Part shown: positions 44,449 to 53,938 of the stretch, piece after piece
Layout: each line of letters starts with the position of its first letter
How positions within the stretch are numbered: the stretch's first letter is position 1
Assembly (NCBI RefSeq): GCF_029855045.1
Contig: NZ_CP123228.1
Location: 4,092,001 to 4,156,000 of the forward strand
Direction: 5' to 3'
Source of the DNA: Piscinibacter sp. XHJ-5
GTDB taxonomy: Bacteria; Pseudomonadota; Gammaproteobacteria; Burkholderiales; Burkholderiaceae_C
Length of the DNA: 64,000 bases
The notes under the pieces: model-generated
Database searches by the model: none
What the model saw: the letters and a program-made list of their open reading frames with translations, nothing else
Told to the model about the DNA's origin: nothing
Position numbers and translations under genes: made by a program

Positions 44449-44646
44449 TCAGGATGCGACGCGAACGCTCGGCATCGCGAATTCGCGGCCGATGACGGTG
44501 CGGGCGAAGTAGTAGTTGTTGCGCGCCCGCTCGCTCATCGCGTCGAGGTCGACGCGGCCGTGGGCATCGCAGGGAAAGGCCAGCGCACGGCCTTCGTTGA
44601 ACAGGGACTGGAAGCGCAGCTCGTAGCGGTGAGAGTAGGTGCCCAT
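44449..44646 (-). CDS. Small YELRF-FPCDA family protein
   Basis: A 65-residue protein with YELRFQSLFNEGRALAFPCD, GRVDLDAMSERARNNYYFAR and a final IGREFAMPSV. AGGAG with six-base spacing precedes ATG 44646. It is the short, stand-alone form of the domain found in the 13041-13499 protein. The single Cys in FPCDA is shared. Function unknown. Confidence 0.75.
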   Translation of the reverse strand: MGTYSHRYELRFQSLFNEGRALAFPCDAHGRVDLDAMSERARNNYYFARTVIGREFAMPSVRVAS

Positions 44647-44817
44647 GGTGTGCTCCTGTGCGTGAAATCCTGTGCATCAAGATTCGTCCACCGCGGTTGC
44701 CGGTGCATGTCGGCCGCACGCGCCTGCATCACAACTGCAATGGGTGCCGAGTCGACAGGCGCCGCACGCACACCTAGATTTGCCGCCATCGACCACCACC
44801 GCACGCAAGGCCTCACC

Positions 44818-45582
44818 ATGCCAGCCGATCACTTCTCCGCCGTCGCTGCGCAGTACGCGCAGTCGCGCCCCACCTATCCCGAAGAGCTGTTCGACTGGCT
44901 GGCGCAGCAGTGCGCCCAGCGCTCGCTTGCCTGGGATGTCGGCGCGGGCAACGGCCAGGCCTCGGTCGCGCTGGCCGGACGCTTCGACCGCGTGCTCGCC
45001 ACGGACCTCAGCGAGGATCAGATCGCGCGCGCCACGCCGCATCCGCGGGTGCAGTACCGCGCGGCACCGGCGCACCGCAGCGGCCTCGAAGCCGCCAGCG
45101 CCGACCTCGTGACGGTGGCGCAGGCGCTGCACTGGTTCGACCTCGATGCCTTCTACGCCGAAGTGCGCCGTGTGCTGAAGCGCGGCGGACTGGTCGCGGC
45201 GTGGAGCTACGGCGTGCTGAGCGTCGAAGGCGATGCCGTCGGCCCCCGCGTCGACGACTTCTACACCCGCGTCGCAGGACCGTGGTGGCCGGCGGAGCGG
45301 CGACACGTGGAGAACGGCTACGCCGAGCTGGCGTTCCCCTTCGAGCCGATCGCCGCCCCGCGCTTCGCGATCCGCCGTCGATGGACGCTCGACGAGCTGC
45401 TGGGCTACGTGCGCAGCTGGTCGGCGGTGTCGCGCATGCAGCAGGCCACCGGCACCGATCCGGTGGCGCTGCTCGACGAGCGGCTGGCGCCCGACTGGGG
45501 AACGCGTGACACGTGCCGCCTCGTCACCTGGCCGATCGCGATGCATGCGGGGCGGGCCAAGGCGGCGGGTGCCCGCCCATAG
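44818..45582 (+). CDS. Class I SAM-dependent methyltransferase
   Basis: A 254-residue Methyltransf_11-type enzyme. Motif I WDVGAGNGQASVALAG binds SAM. VLATDLSEDQIARA contains the acidic residue of motif II. ADLVTVAQALHWFD and LKRGGLVAAWSYG are the post motifs. The HWFD form is common in the TMT-like/YcgJ-like group. Substrate unknown. ATG 44818 preferred over several upstream in-frame starts. Confidence 0.88.
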   Translation: MPADHFSAVAAQYAQSRPTYPEELFDWLAQQCAQRSLAWDVGAGNGQASVALAGRFDRVLATDLSEDQIARATPHPRVQYRAAPAHRSGLEAASADLVTVAQALHWFDLDAFYAEVRRVLKRGGLVAAWSYGVLSVEGDAVGPRVDDFYTRVAGPWWPAERRHVENGYAELAFPFEPIAAPRFAIRRRWTLDELLGYVRSWSAVSRMQQATGTDPVALLDERLAPDWGTRDTCRLVTWPIAMHAGRAKAAGARP

Positions 45583-45636
45583 AATTCCGCAGCGGTGCCT
45601 TCGGCGCCATTGCGTACTCCTTGTTCCCACCCCCTC

Positions 45637-46026
45637 ATGGCATTGCGATCGCTCATCGGACGCCTCACCAGCAGCTCTCTTGCGCAGCGCGGCTGGCGCG
45701 CCGTCTTGTGCGCCTTGCTGGTCGCGGTGCTCTGGCTCGCCTTGACACCCGACTCGCAGCCGGTGACCGGCACCGGCTGGGACAAGGCCAACCACCTGCT
45801 GGCCTTCGTGGCGCTCGCCATCGCCGGCCGCTTCGGCTTTCCCGGCCGCGCATCGCGGTCGCTGATGCTCGCCGGCGCGCTGCTCGCCTTCGGCGGGCTG
45901 ATCGAGGTCCTGCAAGCGAGCGTTCCGGGCCGCTCCGCCGAATGGGCCGATGTGCTGGCCGACCTGGCCGGGATCGCCACGGGCACGCTGATCGCCGCGA
46001 TGGCGCTGCGCTCCGCACGCTCGTGA
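45637..46026 (+). CDS. VanZ-family membrane protein
   Basis: A 129-residue protein with three or four hydrophobic helices and the VanZ-like pattern (GTGWDKANHLLAFVALAIAG, GGLIEVLQASVPGRSAEWAD, LADLAGIATGTLI). An earlier in-frame GTG at 45595 would add 14 residues without a hydrophobic segment. Role unknown; VanZ relatives are linked to cell-envelope functions. Confidence 0.85.
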   Translation: MALRSLIGRLTSSSLAQRGWRAVLCALLVAVLWLALTPDSQPVTGTGWDKANHLLAFVALAIAGRFGFPGRASRSLMLAGALLAFGGLIEVLQASVPGRSAEWADVLADLAGIATGTLIAAMALRSARS

Positions 46027-46107
46027 CCGCAGCGCAAGCTACGAACGACATGGACGACGGCGTGCGCTGAAGCGCTCCCGATACGCGGCGCCGCCACAGT
46101 GCGCGGC

Positions 46108-48606
46108 ATGAACATCGCCTTTCTGCGCACGCTCACCGGCAAGACGCTGCTGCGCCTGGCCGCCGGCGGCGCCGCCGTGCTGCTGGCCGCCAGCGCGGCC
46201 GGGACCTACCTGCTGTACCGCCAACTCGAGCAGCAGGCCAGCCTGCGCCTGGCCTCTGTTGCCACCGAAAGGGCCCGCGTGGCCGAGCGGGTGCTGAGCC
46301 ACAAGGTGGAGGCCCATGACGCCTTGCGCCTCCTGTTCGTGCAGCAGTGGCCCGACTACCAGGACGCGAAGACGCTCAGGCGCTTCGAGGCGCTGATGAC
46401 TCGCTATCCCGACGGTGCATGGCGCAACCGCCCCGAGCTGTCCGATGGCCGGCGCTACGCCACGGGATGGATCCGCAGCGACACCGTCCTCGGCGACGAC
46501 CTGCGACGCCGCACGGTGCTGTTCCACGATCTGTCGATGCGCTACGGGCCGGGCACCGCGATGCGCCACGACAACCTGTTCTTCACCAGCGTGCCGGAGC
46601 AGTCGAACATGGGCTACGACCCGTACCTGTTTCCCGACTGGATCCACGACATCCCGGGCGACTTCGACATGCTGGCCTACGAGTGGGGACGCCAGGGCGC
46701 CGCGCCGGCCCGTCCCGAGGACAAGCCGACGTGGTCGGCGCCCGAGGTCGATCCCGTCGGGCCGCAGCACGGGCCGATGTTCACGCTGATGACGCCGCTG
46801 CACATCGGCGCGCGCCATGTCGGCGCGATCGGCAGCAGCATCCTGCTCAAGGATTTCCTGGCCCGCGTGCTGCCGGCCTCGTCCTCCGACATGCGCTACC
46901 TGCTGTACCGCGCCGACGGGCGGCTGCTGGTCGACACCGCGCTCGCGGACCGGCTGGGACCGGCCGTGGCGAAGGCACGGCTCGACGAGCTCTCCGGCGA
47001 CCTGCCAGCCACGCTGGGGTCGCTGGCCGCGCACGCGCGTGACACCGCGGCCGCGCGCTACAGCCGCGACAGCGACCTGTACGTCGCGGTGGCGCGCATC
47101 GATGGCCCCGGCTGGCTGGTCGCCGCCACCCTGCCCGGCGCCGCCGTGCGCGGCGAGGCGCTCGGCATGGCCGCCTGGGCGCTGGCCTGCGGTCTGGGCT
47201 TGCTGCTCACGCTGCTGCTCATCTCGGCGCGCGTGCTGCAGCGGCAGGTGGCGGCACCGCTGAATGGCCTGACGCATGCGGCGCAACGCGTCGCCGCCGG
47301 CGATGCCGACGTGCGGCTGCCGGCGACACGCGACGACGAGCTGGGCCAGCTGGCCCGCAGCTTCAATGACATGGCGCGCGAGGTGGCCGAGCGCGACGCT
47401 GCGTTGCGCCATGACAAGGTCGAGATCGAGACGGTCCTCACCTCGCTGCTGCGCGCCGAGCAGGAGCTGGCGCGCCAGCGCGAATCGCTGCACCAGAACG
47501 AAAAGCTGTCCGCGCTGGGCGGACTGCTGGCCGGCGTGGCACACGAGCTGAACAACCCGCTGGCGGTGGTGGTCGGGCGCGCCATGCAGCTGGAGGAGCG
47601 CGCGGCGTCGATCGGCGACCGGGCGATCGCCACGCGCATCGTCCAGGCGGCGGAGCGCTGTGCGCGCATCGTGCGCACCTTCCTGGCGATGGCGCGCCGC
47701 CAGGAGTCGCTGCGCGAGCCCACCGACGTCAACGACGTGATCGTCGATGCGCTCGACGTGCTGGCCTACACGCTGCAAAGCGGTGGCGTGCAGGTGCAGA
47801 CCCAGTTGCAGGCCGGGCTGCCGCATGCCATGGCCGATGCAGGGCAGCTCGGGCAGGTCTTCCTGAACCTGTTCACCAACGCGCACCAGGCGATGGCCGC
47901 CACCGACGGGCCGCGCCTGCTGTGTGTGCGCAGCGGACTTGCGTCCGACGGCGACACGCTGCTCATCGAAGTCGCCGACACCGGGCCGGGCATTGCGCCG
48001 GACATCGCCGCGCGCGTCTTCGAGCCCTTCTTCACCACCAAGGCGGTCGGCGAAGGCACCGGCGTCGGACTGTCCGTGAGCCTGGGCATCGTGCAGTCGC
48101 ATGGCGGCAGCTTGCGGCTCGAGACGCATGGTTCGCCGGGAGCCCGTTTCGTGGTCACCCTGCCCGCCTGCCGCAGCAGGCAGCCCGTGCATGCGCTGCC
48201 CTGTCGGACCGCGGCGGCCACCCGCGGCGCACGGGTGCTGGTGGTCGACGACGAGCGGGAGATCGCGGAGGTTCTTCGCGACATCCTCGTGCACGCCGGC
48301 CATCGGGTGGCGATGGCCCACAGCGGCGCGCAGGCGCTGGCCCACCTGGACACCCACGGCGCCGACCTGGTGCTGACCGACCTGAAGATGCCCGGCATGG
48401 ACGGGCCGGCGCTGTACCGCGAGATCCGCAGTCGCCACCCTCACCTGCTGCAGCGCGTGATCGCCATCACCGGCGACACCCTCGGGACGGTGGCGCGCGA
48501 GTTCGTCGAGGCGACCCGCGTTCCCGTCATCGACAAGCCGTTCGCGCCGCAGGAGGTGCTGGCCCGGGTCGCCGAAGTGCTCAAGCGCGCCGGGGCGATG
48601 GCCTGA
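46108..48606 (+). CDS. Hybrid sensor histidine kinase with C-terminal receiver
   Basis: An 832-residue membrane kinase. N-terminal helix at about 14-35 (LAAGGAAVLLAASAAGTYLL), a large periplasmic sensor, and a second helix near 350-375. HAMP follows (QVAAPLNGLTHAAQRVAAGD). HisKA has phosphoacceptor His479 in VAHELNNPLAVVV. HATPase_c has NLFTNAHQAM and GTGVGLSVSLGIV. The receiver has Asp758 in LVLTDLKMPGMDG. No start with a strong RBS is seen; GTG 46099 is an alternative. The OmpR-type regulator at 43488 and the receiver at 42876 are the nearest partners. Confidence 0.94.
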   Translation: MNIAFLRTLTGKTLLRLAAGGAAVLLAASAAGTYLLYRQLEQQASLRLASVATERARVAERVLSHKVEAHDALRLLFVQQWPDYQDAKTLRRFEALMTRYPDGAWRNRPELSDGRRYATGWIRSDTVLGDDLRRRTVLFHDLSMRYGPGTAMRHDNLFFTSVPEQSNMGYDPYLFPDWIHDIPGDFDMLAYEWGRQGAAPARPEDKPTWSAPEVDPVGPQHGPMFTLMTPLHIGARHVGAIGSSILLKDFLARVLPASSSDMRYLLYRADGRLLVDTALADRLGPAVAKARLDELSGDLPATLGSLAAHARDTAAARYSRDSDLYVAVARIDGPGWLVAATLPGAAVRGEALGMAAWALACGLGLLLTLLLISARVLQRQVAAPLNGLTHAAQRVAAGDADVRLPATRDDELGQLARSFNDMAREVAERDAALRHDKVEIETVLTSLLRAEQELARQRESLHQNEKLSALGGLLAGVAHELNNPLAVVVGRAMQLEERAASIGDRAIATRIVQAAERCARIVRTFLAMARRQESLREPTDVNDVIVDALDVLAYTLQSGGVQVQTQLQAGLPHAMADAGQLGQVFLNLFTNAHQAMAATDGPRLLCVRSGLASDGDTLLIEVADTGPGIAPDIAARVFEPFFTTKAVGEGTGVGLSVSLGIVQSHGGSLRLETHGSPGARFVVTLPACRSRQPVHALPCRTAAATRGARVLVVDDEREIAEVLRDILVHAGHRVAMAHSGAQALAHLDTHGADLVLTDLKMPGMDGPALYREIRSRHPHLLQRVIAITGDTLGTVAREFVEATRVPVIDKPFAPQEVLARVAEVLKRAGAMA

Positions 48607-48790
48607 ACCGGTGCCTCGAGGGCGAGCGACAACCCTTGCCGCTGGCCCTCCCCCGGCGCCGCGGGCGAGTCAGAGCATCCGGTTGCGGGTGCTTGCGCAT
48701 CCATCGGGCACGGCGCGGCGTATCACTGTCTCGCCCATCCCTTTACCCGATGGCTGCTGCGCAGCGTGCGGGTCACCTCGAGCGCATCTC

Positions 48791-49561
48791 ATGACCATGA
48801 GCCGTCTTCTCGTCCTCTGTCTCGCGCTGGCCGCCGCACCGGCGCAGGCGCACGACACCTGGTTCGCGCTCGAGCGCCGCACGCCGTCCGCGGCCGTGGT
48901 GGCCCTGGGCACCGGCAACCAGTTTCCGGTGCAGGAGTCGGCGGTCGGCGCCGAGCAGCTCACGCGGCACGGCTGCCGCACCGGTTCGGCCGCGGTGCCG
49001 CTGGCCCCCGGCCAGGTCACGCCCACCGCGCTGCGCCTGCAGGCGAAGGCGGGCCGCGGGCAGGCGCTGTCGTGCTGGGCGCAGGTGATGCCGTTCGACA
49101 TCGAGCTCACGCCCGACAAGATCGCGGTGTACCTGAAGGAGATCCATCCGCCGCCCGCGGTGCACCAGGCCTGGGCCGCGATGCGTGCACGCGGGCTGCC
49201 GTGGAAGGAGCGCTACACCAAGCACGCACGCATCGAGATCGCCGGCGACGCGCCGTCCGAGGCCGCGCCTTCGGGCATGGCGATGGACGTGCTGATCGAA
49301 GGCGGCTCGCGCATCCTGCATGCCGGCGATGCAGTCGCCTTCCAGGTGCTGCGCGACGGCGCGCCCCTGGCTGATTTCGCGGTCGAGCTGCGCAGCGACC
49401 AGCATCGCATCGGCTTCTGGCATCAGACGGATGCCGAGGGACGCGTTCGCGTCAAGGTGCCGCTGGCGGGCCGATGGGTGCTGCGCGGCACGGATCTGCG
49501 CGCCGTCGAGGATGCGTGGGAGAGCCGGTTCGTCACGCTGGCGTTCGAGGTGAGCAGGTGA
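48791..49561 (+). CDS. DUF4198-family periplasmic protein
   Basis: A 256-residue protein with a signal peptide (LLVLCLALAAAPAQAHDTWF). The mature start AHDTWF is typical of DUF4198, which includes NikK-like metal-binding periplasmic components. The C-terminal domain is an Ig-like fold (GDAVAFQVLRDGAPLADFAV, WHQTDAEGRVRVKVPLAGRW). The N-terminal His after cleavage may bind metal. It converges on the HupE-like gene, and together they suggest nickel/cobalt/copper handling (inference). Confidence 0.82.
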   Translation: MTMSRLLVLCLALAAAPAQAHDTWFALERRTPSAAVVALGTGNQFPVQESAVGAEQLTRHGCRTGSAAVPLAPGQVTPTALRLQAKAGRGQALSCWAQVMPFDIELTPDKIAVYLKEIHPPPAVHQAWAAMRARGLPWKERYTKHARIEIAGDAPSEAAPSGMAMDVLIEGGSRILHAGDAVAFQVLRDGAPLADFAVELRSDQHRIGFWHQTDAEGRVRVKVPLAGRWVLRGTDLRAVEDAWESRFVTLAFEVSR

Positions 49562-49584
49562 CCTGCGCGGGCATTCTTCGTGCG

Positions 49585-50715
49585 TCACATCACCTGCAGG
49601 TCGAAGGCCCTCTCCACCAGCCAGGCCGCGGCCACGATCGCGATCGCGACCGATCCGCCGACGAACACCGCGCGCCGGTAGAACCATGTGCCGCGCAGCG
49701 CGTATGCGAGCGGCAGGAACGCCGACACGATCGCGATCTGTCCCAGCTCGACGCCCAGGTTGAAGCCCACCAGCGCCAGCACGAGTGCCGATTGCGGCAG
49801 GCCGAGGTCGGCCAGCACGCTCGCGAAGCCGAAGCCATGAATCAGCCCGAAGGCGAAGGCCACCGTCCAGCGACGCCCCTGGAACAGCGGCACCACGTTG
49901 TTGAGCGCCGCCAGCACCACCGACGCGGCGATCGCCGACTCGATCCAGCGCGAGGGCAAGGACACCACGCCCAGCGTCGCCAAGGTCAGGGTGATCGAAT
50001 GGGCGACGGTGAAGGAGGTGACGATCTTCAGCACGTCGATGAAACCGTCGCGAAAGCGCGCCGCGGCACCCCAGCCGTCGTCGCGCCGCACCAGCACGGC
50101 CGGCAGCAGCAGCGACAGCAGGAACAGGATGTGGTCGTACCCGATCCAGATGTGCCACACGCCTTCGCGGCCGTAGGCCAGGAACTGCTCGAGCCGCCCG
50201 CCCGGCGCCGCGAGCCCGAACTGCTGCGACGGCGCGTGCGGGCCGAGCACCGCAGTGCGTGTCTGCCCTTGCGTCTCGAGACGCAGGAGGCCGCGATGCA
50301 GCGGATCAACCTCGGCGAACAATCGGTACGTCAGCCCCAGCGTGGTCGGCGGCTGCGGACAGCTCACCTGCAGCGGGATCACGGTATAGGCGCCGTCGGT
50401 GTGCCGGTCGACCAGCTGCTCGCCGGCCGTGACCGTGCACGCCGAGCCATCGGCCTGCACCGCCAGCCGCGCCAGCGCGTGGGCGGCGATGGCGGCATGC
50501 TGCGCCCGCACCTCGCCCCACGTGATGCGTCCATCGCCGTCGGCGTCGAGGCCGAGCGCGAAGTCGAGGTCGCGCAGCGCGATGTCCCATTGCCCGCTGA
50601 TGCGCCCGCCGTCCACCTTCAGCGAGAGATAGCTGTCCGACGGCTTGTGCGCGTGCGCCGGCCAGGCCGCGAGCCAGGCCAACGCGGCGGCGAGCAGGAG
50701 ACCGGCGAGCTTCAA
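49585..50715 (-). CDS. HupE/UreJ_2-type membrane protein
   Basis: A 376-residue protein. Signal-like helix at 1-22, a soluble domain with an EF-hand-like DADGDGRITWGE loop at about residue 55, then at least six membrane helices (WIGYDHILFLLSLLLPAVL, ITLTLATLGVVSLPSRW, IHGFGFASVLADLGLP, LVGFNLGVELGQIAIV). The His-rich helix motif HxxxGYDH/IHGFGF matches the HupE/UreJ_2 group, thought to transport nickel or cobalt. The start is TTG 50715 with GGGGG upstream; it overlaps the TPR gene stop by four bases. Confidence 0.85.
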   Translation of the reverse strand: MKLAGLLLAAALAWLAAWPAHAHKPSDSYLSLKVDGGRISGQWDIALRDLDFALGLDADGDGRITWGEVRAQHAAIAAHALARLAVQADGSACTVTAGEQLVDRHTDGAYTVIPLQVSCPQPPTTLGLTYRLFAEVDPLHRGLLRLETQGQTRTAVLGPHAPSQQFGLAAPGGRLEQFLAYGREGVWHIWIGYDHILFLLSLLLPAVLVRRDDGWGAAARFRDGFIDVLKIVTSFTVAHSITLTLATLGVVSLPSRWIESAIAASVVLAALNNVVPLFQGRRWTVAFAFGLIHGFGFASVLADLGLPQSALVLALVGFNLGVELGQIAIVSAFLPLAYALRGTWFYRRAVFVGGSVAIAIVAAAWLVERAFDLQVM

Positions 50716-51890
50716 CGGACCCCCTTCAGCTGCTGGGCGAGTGCACTCAGCGCGGTGCTTTCGATGCCCGATCGGGCCATCCAGGCGAGCACCGGCTCCG
50801 CAGCCTGCGGCTGCTTCGCCGCGACCGCGGCTTCCAGCAGCACACGCGCATCGGCCGGCTCGCGCTGCAGCGCGTAGTTCTCGCGCGCCAGCACGAGCGC
50901 CTGCTGCGCCTGCTCCTGCACGCCCAGCCGGAAGCGCGACTCCTCCTTCTGGTGCAGCTTGTCGCCGCGCAATCGCGCGGCGGCAAAACGCGCGTCCAGG
51001 TCGCTCGCCCAGCCGGCGAGCGCGGGCGCCTGCAGCGCCTTGGCCGCGAGCGCCAGGCGCAGCAGCAGCACGTCGGAGCGCGAGCGGTCCTTCAGCAGGG
51101 TCATCACCTCGGCGGGACGGCCGCGGTCGAGCAGGAAGTCGGCGTACGCCGCCAGCAGGTAGCCGTCGGTCAAGCCCAGCGCGAGGGCCTGCCTGTAAGC
51201 CGACTCGGCCTCGGCATGCCGGCCGCGACGCTCCTCGATCTCGGCGAGCCGCGTCAGCGCCCACAGGCGTTCGCCGGGGTCGGCATCGGCGTTCGCGGTC
51301 AGCGCGGTGTCGATTGCGTGCGCGGCACGCGCGGCATGGCCGGTGACAGCGTCGACCTGCGCGATGCAGGCCGTGCCGATCAGCGGCGAGGCCAGTTCGG
51401 CGAGCCGCCCGCAGGCATCCCGCGCCTCGGGATAGCGCGCCTGCACCAGGTGGATCGCGGCCCGCCAGGCCCAGGCTTCGCCGTTGGACGGATCCGCCCG
51501 CAGGGCCGCATCGAGATCGGCGATCGCCGCATCGAACTCGTGCCCGAACTGCAGGAGGATGGCGCGCATCACCCGCGCGGCCGGTGGCGGATCGGCCGCG
51601 TTCCACCACGGGGCGAGGGCCGCCTGCGCATAGCCGACATAGCGCGGATCACCTTCGGCCGCGGTCTCTTCGTAGTAGCGGCGCGCCAGCCGCACGGCGG
51701 CGTCGAGGTCCTGCGGGCGCTGCTGCCACGCGCGGCGCAACGCGTCCAGCTCGCGCATGCGCGGATCGGAGGCGCGCGCCGGCAGCGTCTCGAGCACCTG
51801 GTCGTCGGAAGCGGGCCTGAAAGGCGCGGCGACGACCGGCATGGACACGGCCGCCGCGACCAGCACCAGGGCAGGTGTCGCGGCCTTCAT
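50712..51890 (-). CDS. Secreted TPR-repeat protein
   Basis: A 392-residue protein with a signal peptide (ALVLVAAAVSMPVVAAPF). Several TPR motifs are visible (AIADLDAALRADPSNGEAWAW, ERRGRHAEAESAYRQALALG). It is translationally coupled to the HupE-like gene, so the two likely act together in a periplasmic/membrane complex. Partner and function unknown. Confidence 0.8.
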   Translation of the reverse strand: MKAATPALVLVAAAVSMPVVAAPFRPASDDQVLETLPARASDPRMRELDALRRAWQQRPQDLDAAVRLARRYYEETAAEGDPRYVGYAQAALAPWWNAADPPPAARVMRAILLQFGHEFDAAIADLDAALRADPSNGEAWAWRAAIHLVQARYPEARDACGRLAELASPLIGTACIAQVDAVTGHAARAAHAIDTALTANADADPGERLWALTRLAEIEERRGRHAEAESAYRQALALGLTDGYLLAAYADFLLDRGRPAEVMTLLKDRSRSDVLLLRLALAAKALQAPALAGWASDLDARFAAARLRGDKLHQKEESRFRLGVQEQAQQALVLARENYALQREPADARVLLEAAVAAKQPQAAEPVLAWMARSGIESTALSALAQQLKGVR

Positions 51891-52017
51891 ACAGATCGGA
51901 CTTTGTTTCGATGTTCGAGGGTGAGACCGCTCCCAGCAGCCACCCGACATGGTGTAGAAAGCCAAGTGCCCCGTCGAGCCGGGCCGCAACCGTTCAACTC
52001 ACGCAAGAGATTCCCCC

Positions 52018-52209
52018 ATGACCAAACTTCTCTCCACGCTCATTCTCGCCGCCGTCGCCATGATCGGCTTCAACGCCCAGGCCGCTTCCCACGCCGGCGC
52101 GGCCATGAAGGCCAGCGACGCCGCCAGCGCGCCGGCCAAGAAGAAGGCCGCCAAGAAGAAGGCCGCCGACAAGGCCGAGGCCAAGAAGGAAGAAGCCGCG
52201 AAGAAGTAA
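52018..52209 (+). CDS. Small Lys/Ala-rich secreted protein
   Basis: A 63-residue protein: signal peptide (LLSTLILAAVAMIGFNAQA) followed by a highly basic, Lys-Ala repeat tail (KKKAAKKKAADKAEAKKEEAA). Start ATG 52018. A strong terminator follows. Function unknown; many Burkholderiales encode such short alanine-lysine proteins. Confidence 0.7.
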   Translation: MTKLLSTLILAAVAMIGFNAQAASHAGAAMKASDAASAPAKKKAAKKKAADKAEAKKEEAAKK

Positions 52210-52230
52210 GCAAGGCATCTCTTCGCAACA

Positions 52231-52258
52231 AGGGGCAGGCTGATCAGCCTGCCCTTTT
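52231..52258 (+). terminator. Strong intrinsic terminator
   Basis: GGGCAGGC-TGATCA-GCCTGCCC at 52233-52254 is a perfect 22-base palindrome followed by TTTT. It ends the small basic protein gene. It has AAGG on the other side and could also act, weakly, on the reverse strand. Confidence 0.85.
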
Positions 52259-52308
52259 GCTTGGTACGCGGCATTGCATCCCGTGGATGCACGGCGCTTG
52301 TCTCGGGC

Positions 52309-52782
52309 CTACGGCCAGGCGGCTAGATCTGCCGCCGACGGCCGGCCTGTCACCCAGACCGGCGCGCCTTGCGGCTTCAGCAAGCCCACGTACGGCGTCA
52401 CGCCCCGCCAGGCCGGGTTCACGCCGAAGCGCAGCGCGGCCGCCTGGCCGGCGAATGCGAACAGCCGGTCGGCCGGCCGGTAGTGCGAATCGCTCAGCAG
52501 CGTCGCATCGGCGTCGCCCGGCGCGGCGTCCATCACCACGGCAATCAGCTCGGCCGTGGGTCGGTGCCGGCGGATGTGCGCAGCGAGCTGCTCGATCACC
52601 GCCGGGCAGTGCGCGCAATCGGTGGTCGTGAACACGACCGCTGCCGGCTGCCGGGTGTCGGCCTGCAGACGCTGCCAGGCCTGCGCGTCGAAGGTTTCCA
52701 CCTTGCGCGGCGCCGCCTGCACCGTGGACAGGGCGGCCAGCAACCAGGCGGCGGCAACTCTAGGGAACGAGGCGTTCAACAT
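52309..52782 (-). CDS. Thioredoxin-like secreted protein
   Basis: A 157-residue protein with a signal peptide (AAAWLLAALSTVQAAPRK) and a thioredoxin-fold motif VVFTTTDCAHCPAVIEQLAA (CxxC). The redox-active pair is Cys-Ala-His-Cys. It may reduce or shuttle a metal-linked disulfide in the periplasm. It overlaps the BNR-repeat gene by 23 bases and belongs to the TonB receptor operon. Confidence 0.82.
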   Translation of the reverse strand: MLNASFPRVAAAWLLAALSTVQAAPRKVETFDAQAWQRLQADTRQPAAVVFTTTDCAHCPAVIEQLAAHIRRHRPTAELIAVVMDAAPGDADATLLSDSHYRPADRLFAFAGQAAALRFGVNPAWRGVTPYVGLLKPQGAPVWVTGRPSAADLAAWP

Positions 52783-53938
52783 GGATTCCTTGCGTGGTGC
52801 GCCACAGCGCGTAGATCTGCTCGCCGCGGCGCACGAGCCGCGGATGGTCGTTGTCGAGATCGCTGCGGCCCAGCTCCTTCAGCGTGAAGTGCTCGCCGTC
52901 GTCGGCGGAGAGCCAGGCGCGCCAGCGTGTCGCCTGGCCGTCGAAGCTGCGCCAGACGATGGCCAGCTGCGTGCCGGCGCCGAGCACGTCGGCATGCTCG
53001 GCCTGCGGGTCGGGCAGCCGTCGCGCCTCGCCGCGCGGCGTGCCGTCGGCCCCCAGCCGGCCGTAGCGCACGCCGGCGATGCCGTCCTTCTCGCCGAACC
53101 ACACCGCGTGGTAGCCGCCCGTTGACGACGGCGTGAGCCCGGGCCCGTGGTGCGGGCAGGCGTCGAGCGCCCAGCGGTCGAAGGTGGCGCGCACGGGCTG
53201 CGACGCCGTGGCCCGTTCGCGCACCGCGGCGAAGGCATGGTCGCGCTGGTTGGGCGCGAAGACATGGCGCCAGAGCGCCACCAGCCCGCCGTCCGGCGAA
53301 GGCGCGAGCGCGATGCGGCAGCACTCGCAGCTGCTGTCCGCAAGCTTGATGTCGGGGCCGAAACTCTGTCCGCCGTCGGCCGACTCGTTGCGGTAGATCG
53401 CCGCGCCGCGATAGTCCCTGCGGCCGGCAGCGCGGCTCGCCTCGGCATCGCGCTTGTCCACCCACACGGTGTGCAGCGTGCCGCGCGCATCGAAGGCGAT
53501 GGACTCGAAGCGATGGGTGATCACCTGGCGGTCGCGGTGCACCGTGAACGGCGCCGAGAAGCTGCGCCCGCCGTCGGTGGATCGCAGCATGCGGATCAGA
53601 CCCGTGTACGGCAAGGCCTGCGGCTGCGTGTAGGCGATGACGACGCGGCCGTCCGGACCGAAGGCGATCTTGGGCCGGCTCTCGCCCGCCGCGGCGGGCG
53701 TGTCGCCGCCGGTCGGGATCTCGCGCGGCGCCGACCAGCTTCGCCCTTCGTCGGCGCTGGTCTGCACGAACAGGCGCGACTGAGCGTCGAGACCGACGAT
53801 CCACAGCTCGCCCGAGGGCGCGAAGGCCGCGCCGATGGCCAGTTGCGGCGCGCCCCTGGCGCCGCCATGCGCATGCTGGGCGGCCGCCGGCAGCGCGATG
53901 GCCAGCATCCACAGGCATCGAAGCATCAGGCTCACCAT
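52760..53938 (-). CDS. Secreted BNR/Asp-box repeat protein (sialidase-like propeller)
   Basis: A 392-residue protein with a signal peptide (LWMLAIALPAAAQHAHGG) and repeated Asp-box type segments (SADEGRSWSAP, STDGGRSFSAP, SADGGQSFGPD, SADDGEHF). This suggests a six-bladed sialidase-type propeller, but no sialidase catalytic Arg triad is obvious. The N-terminal HAHGG and CECC clusters could bind metal. ATG 53938 overlaps the TonB receptor stop by seven bases. Confidence 0.8.
   Translation of the reverse strand: MVSLMLRCLWMLAIALPAAAQHAHGGARGAPQLAIGAAFAPSGELWIVGLDAQSRLFVQTSADEGRSWSAPREIPTGGDTPAAAGESRPKIAFGPDGRVVIAYTQPQALPYTGLIRMLRSTDGGRSFSAPFTVHRDRQVITHRFESIAFDARGTLHTVWVDKRDAEASRAAGRRDYRGAAIYRNESADGGQSFGPDIKLADSSCECCRIALAPSPDGGLVALWRHVFAPNQRDHAFAAVRERATASQPVRATFDRWALDACPHHGPGLTPSSTGGYHAVWFGEKDGIAGVRYGRLGADGTPRGEARRLPDPQAEHADVLGAGTQLAIVWRSFDGQATRWRAWLSADDGEHFTLKELGRSDLDNDHPRLVRRGEQIYALWRTTQGIHVERLVP

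Noticed and set aside
48607..48790. Possible metal or cobalamin riboswitch before the DUF4198 gene
   Set aside because: I see no conserved box or core of a known riboswitch class; only short GC pairs.
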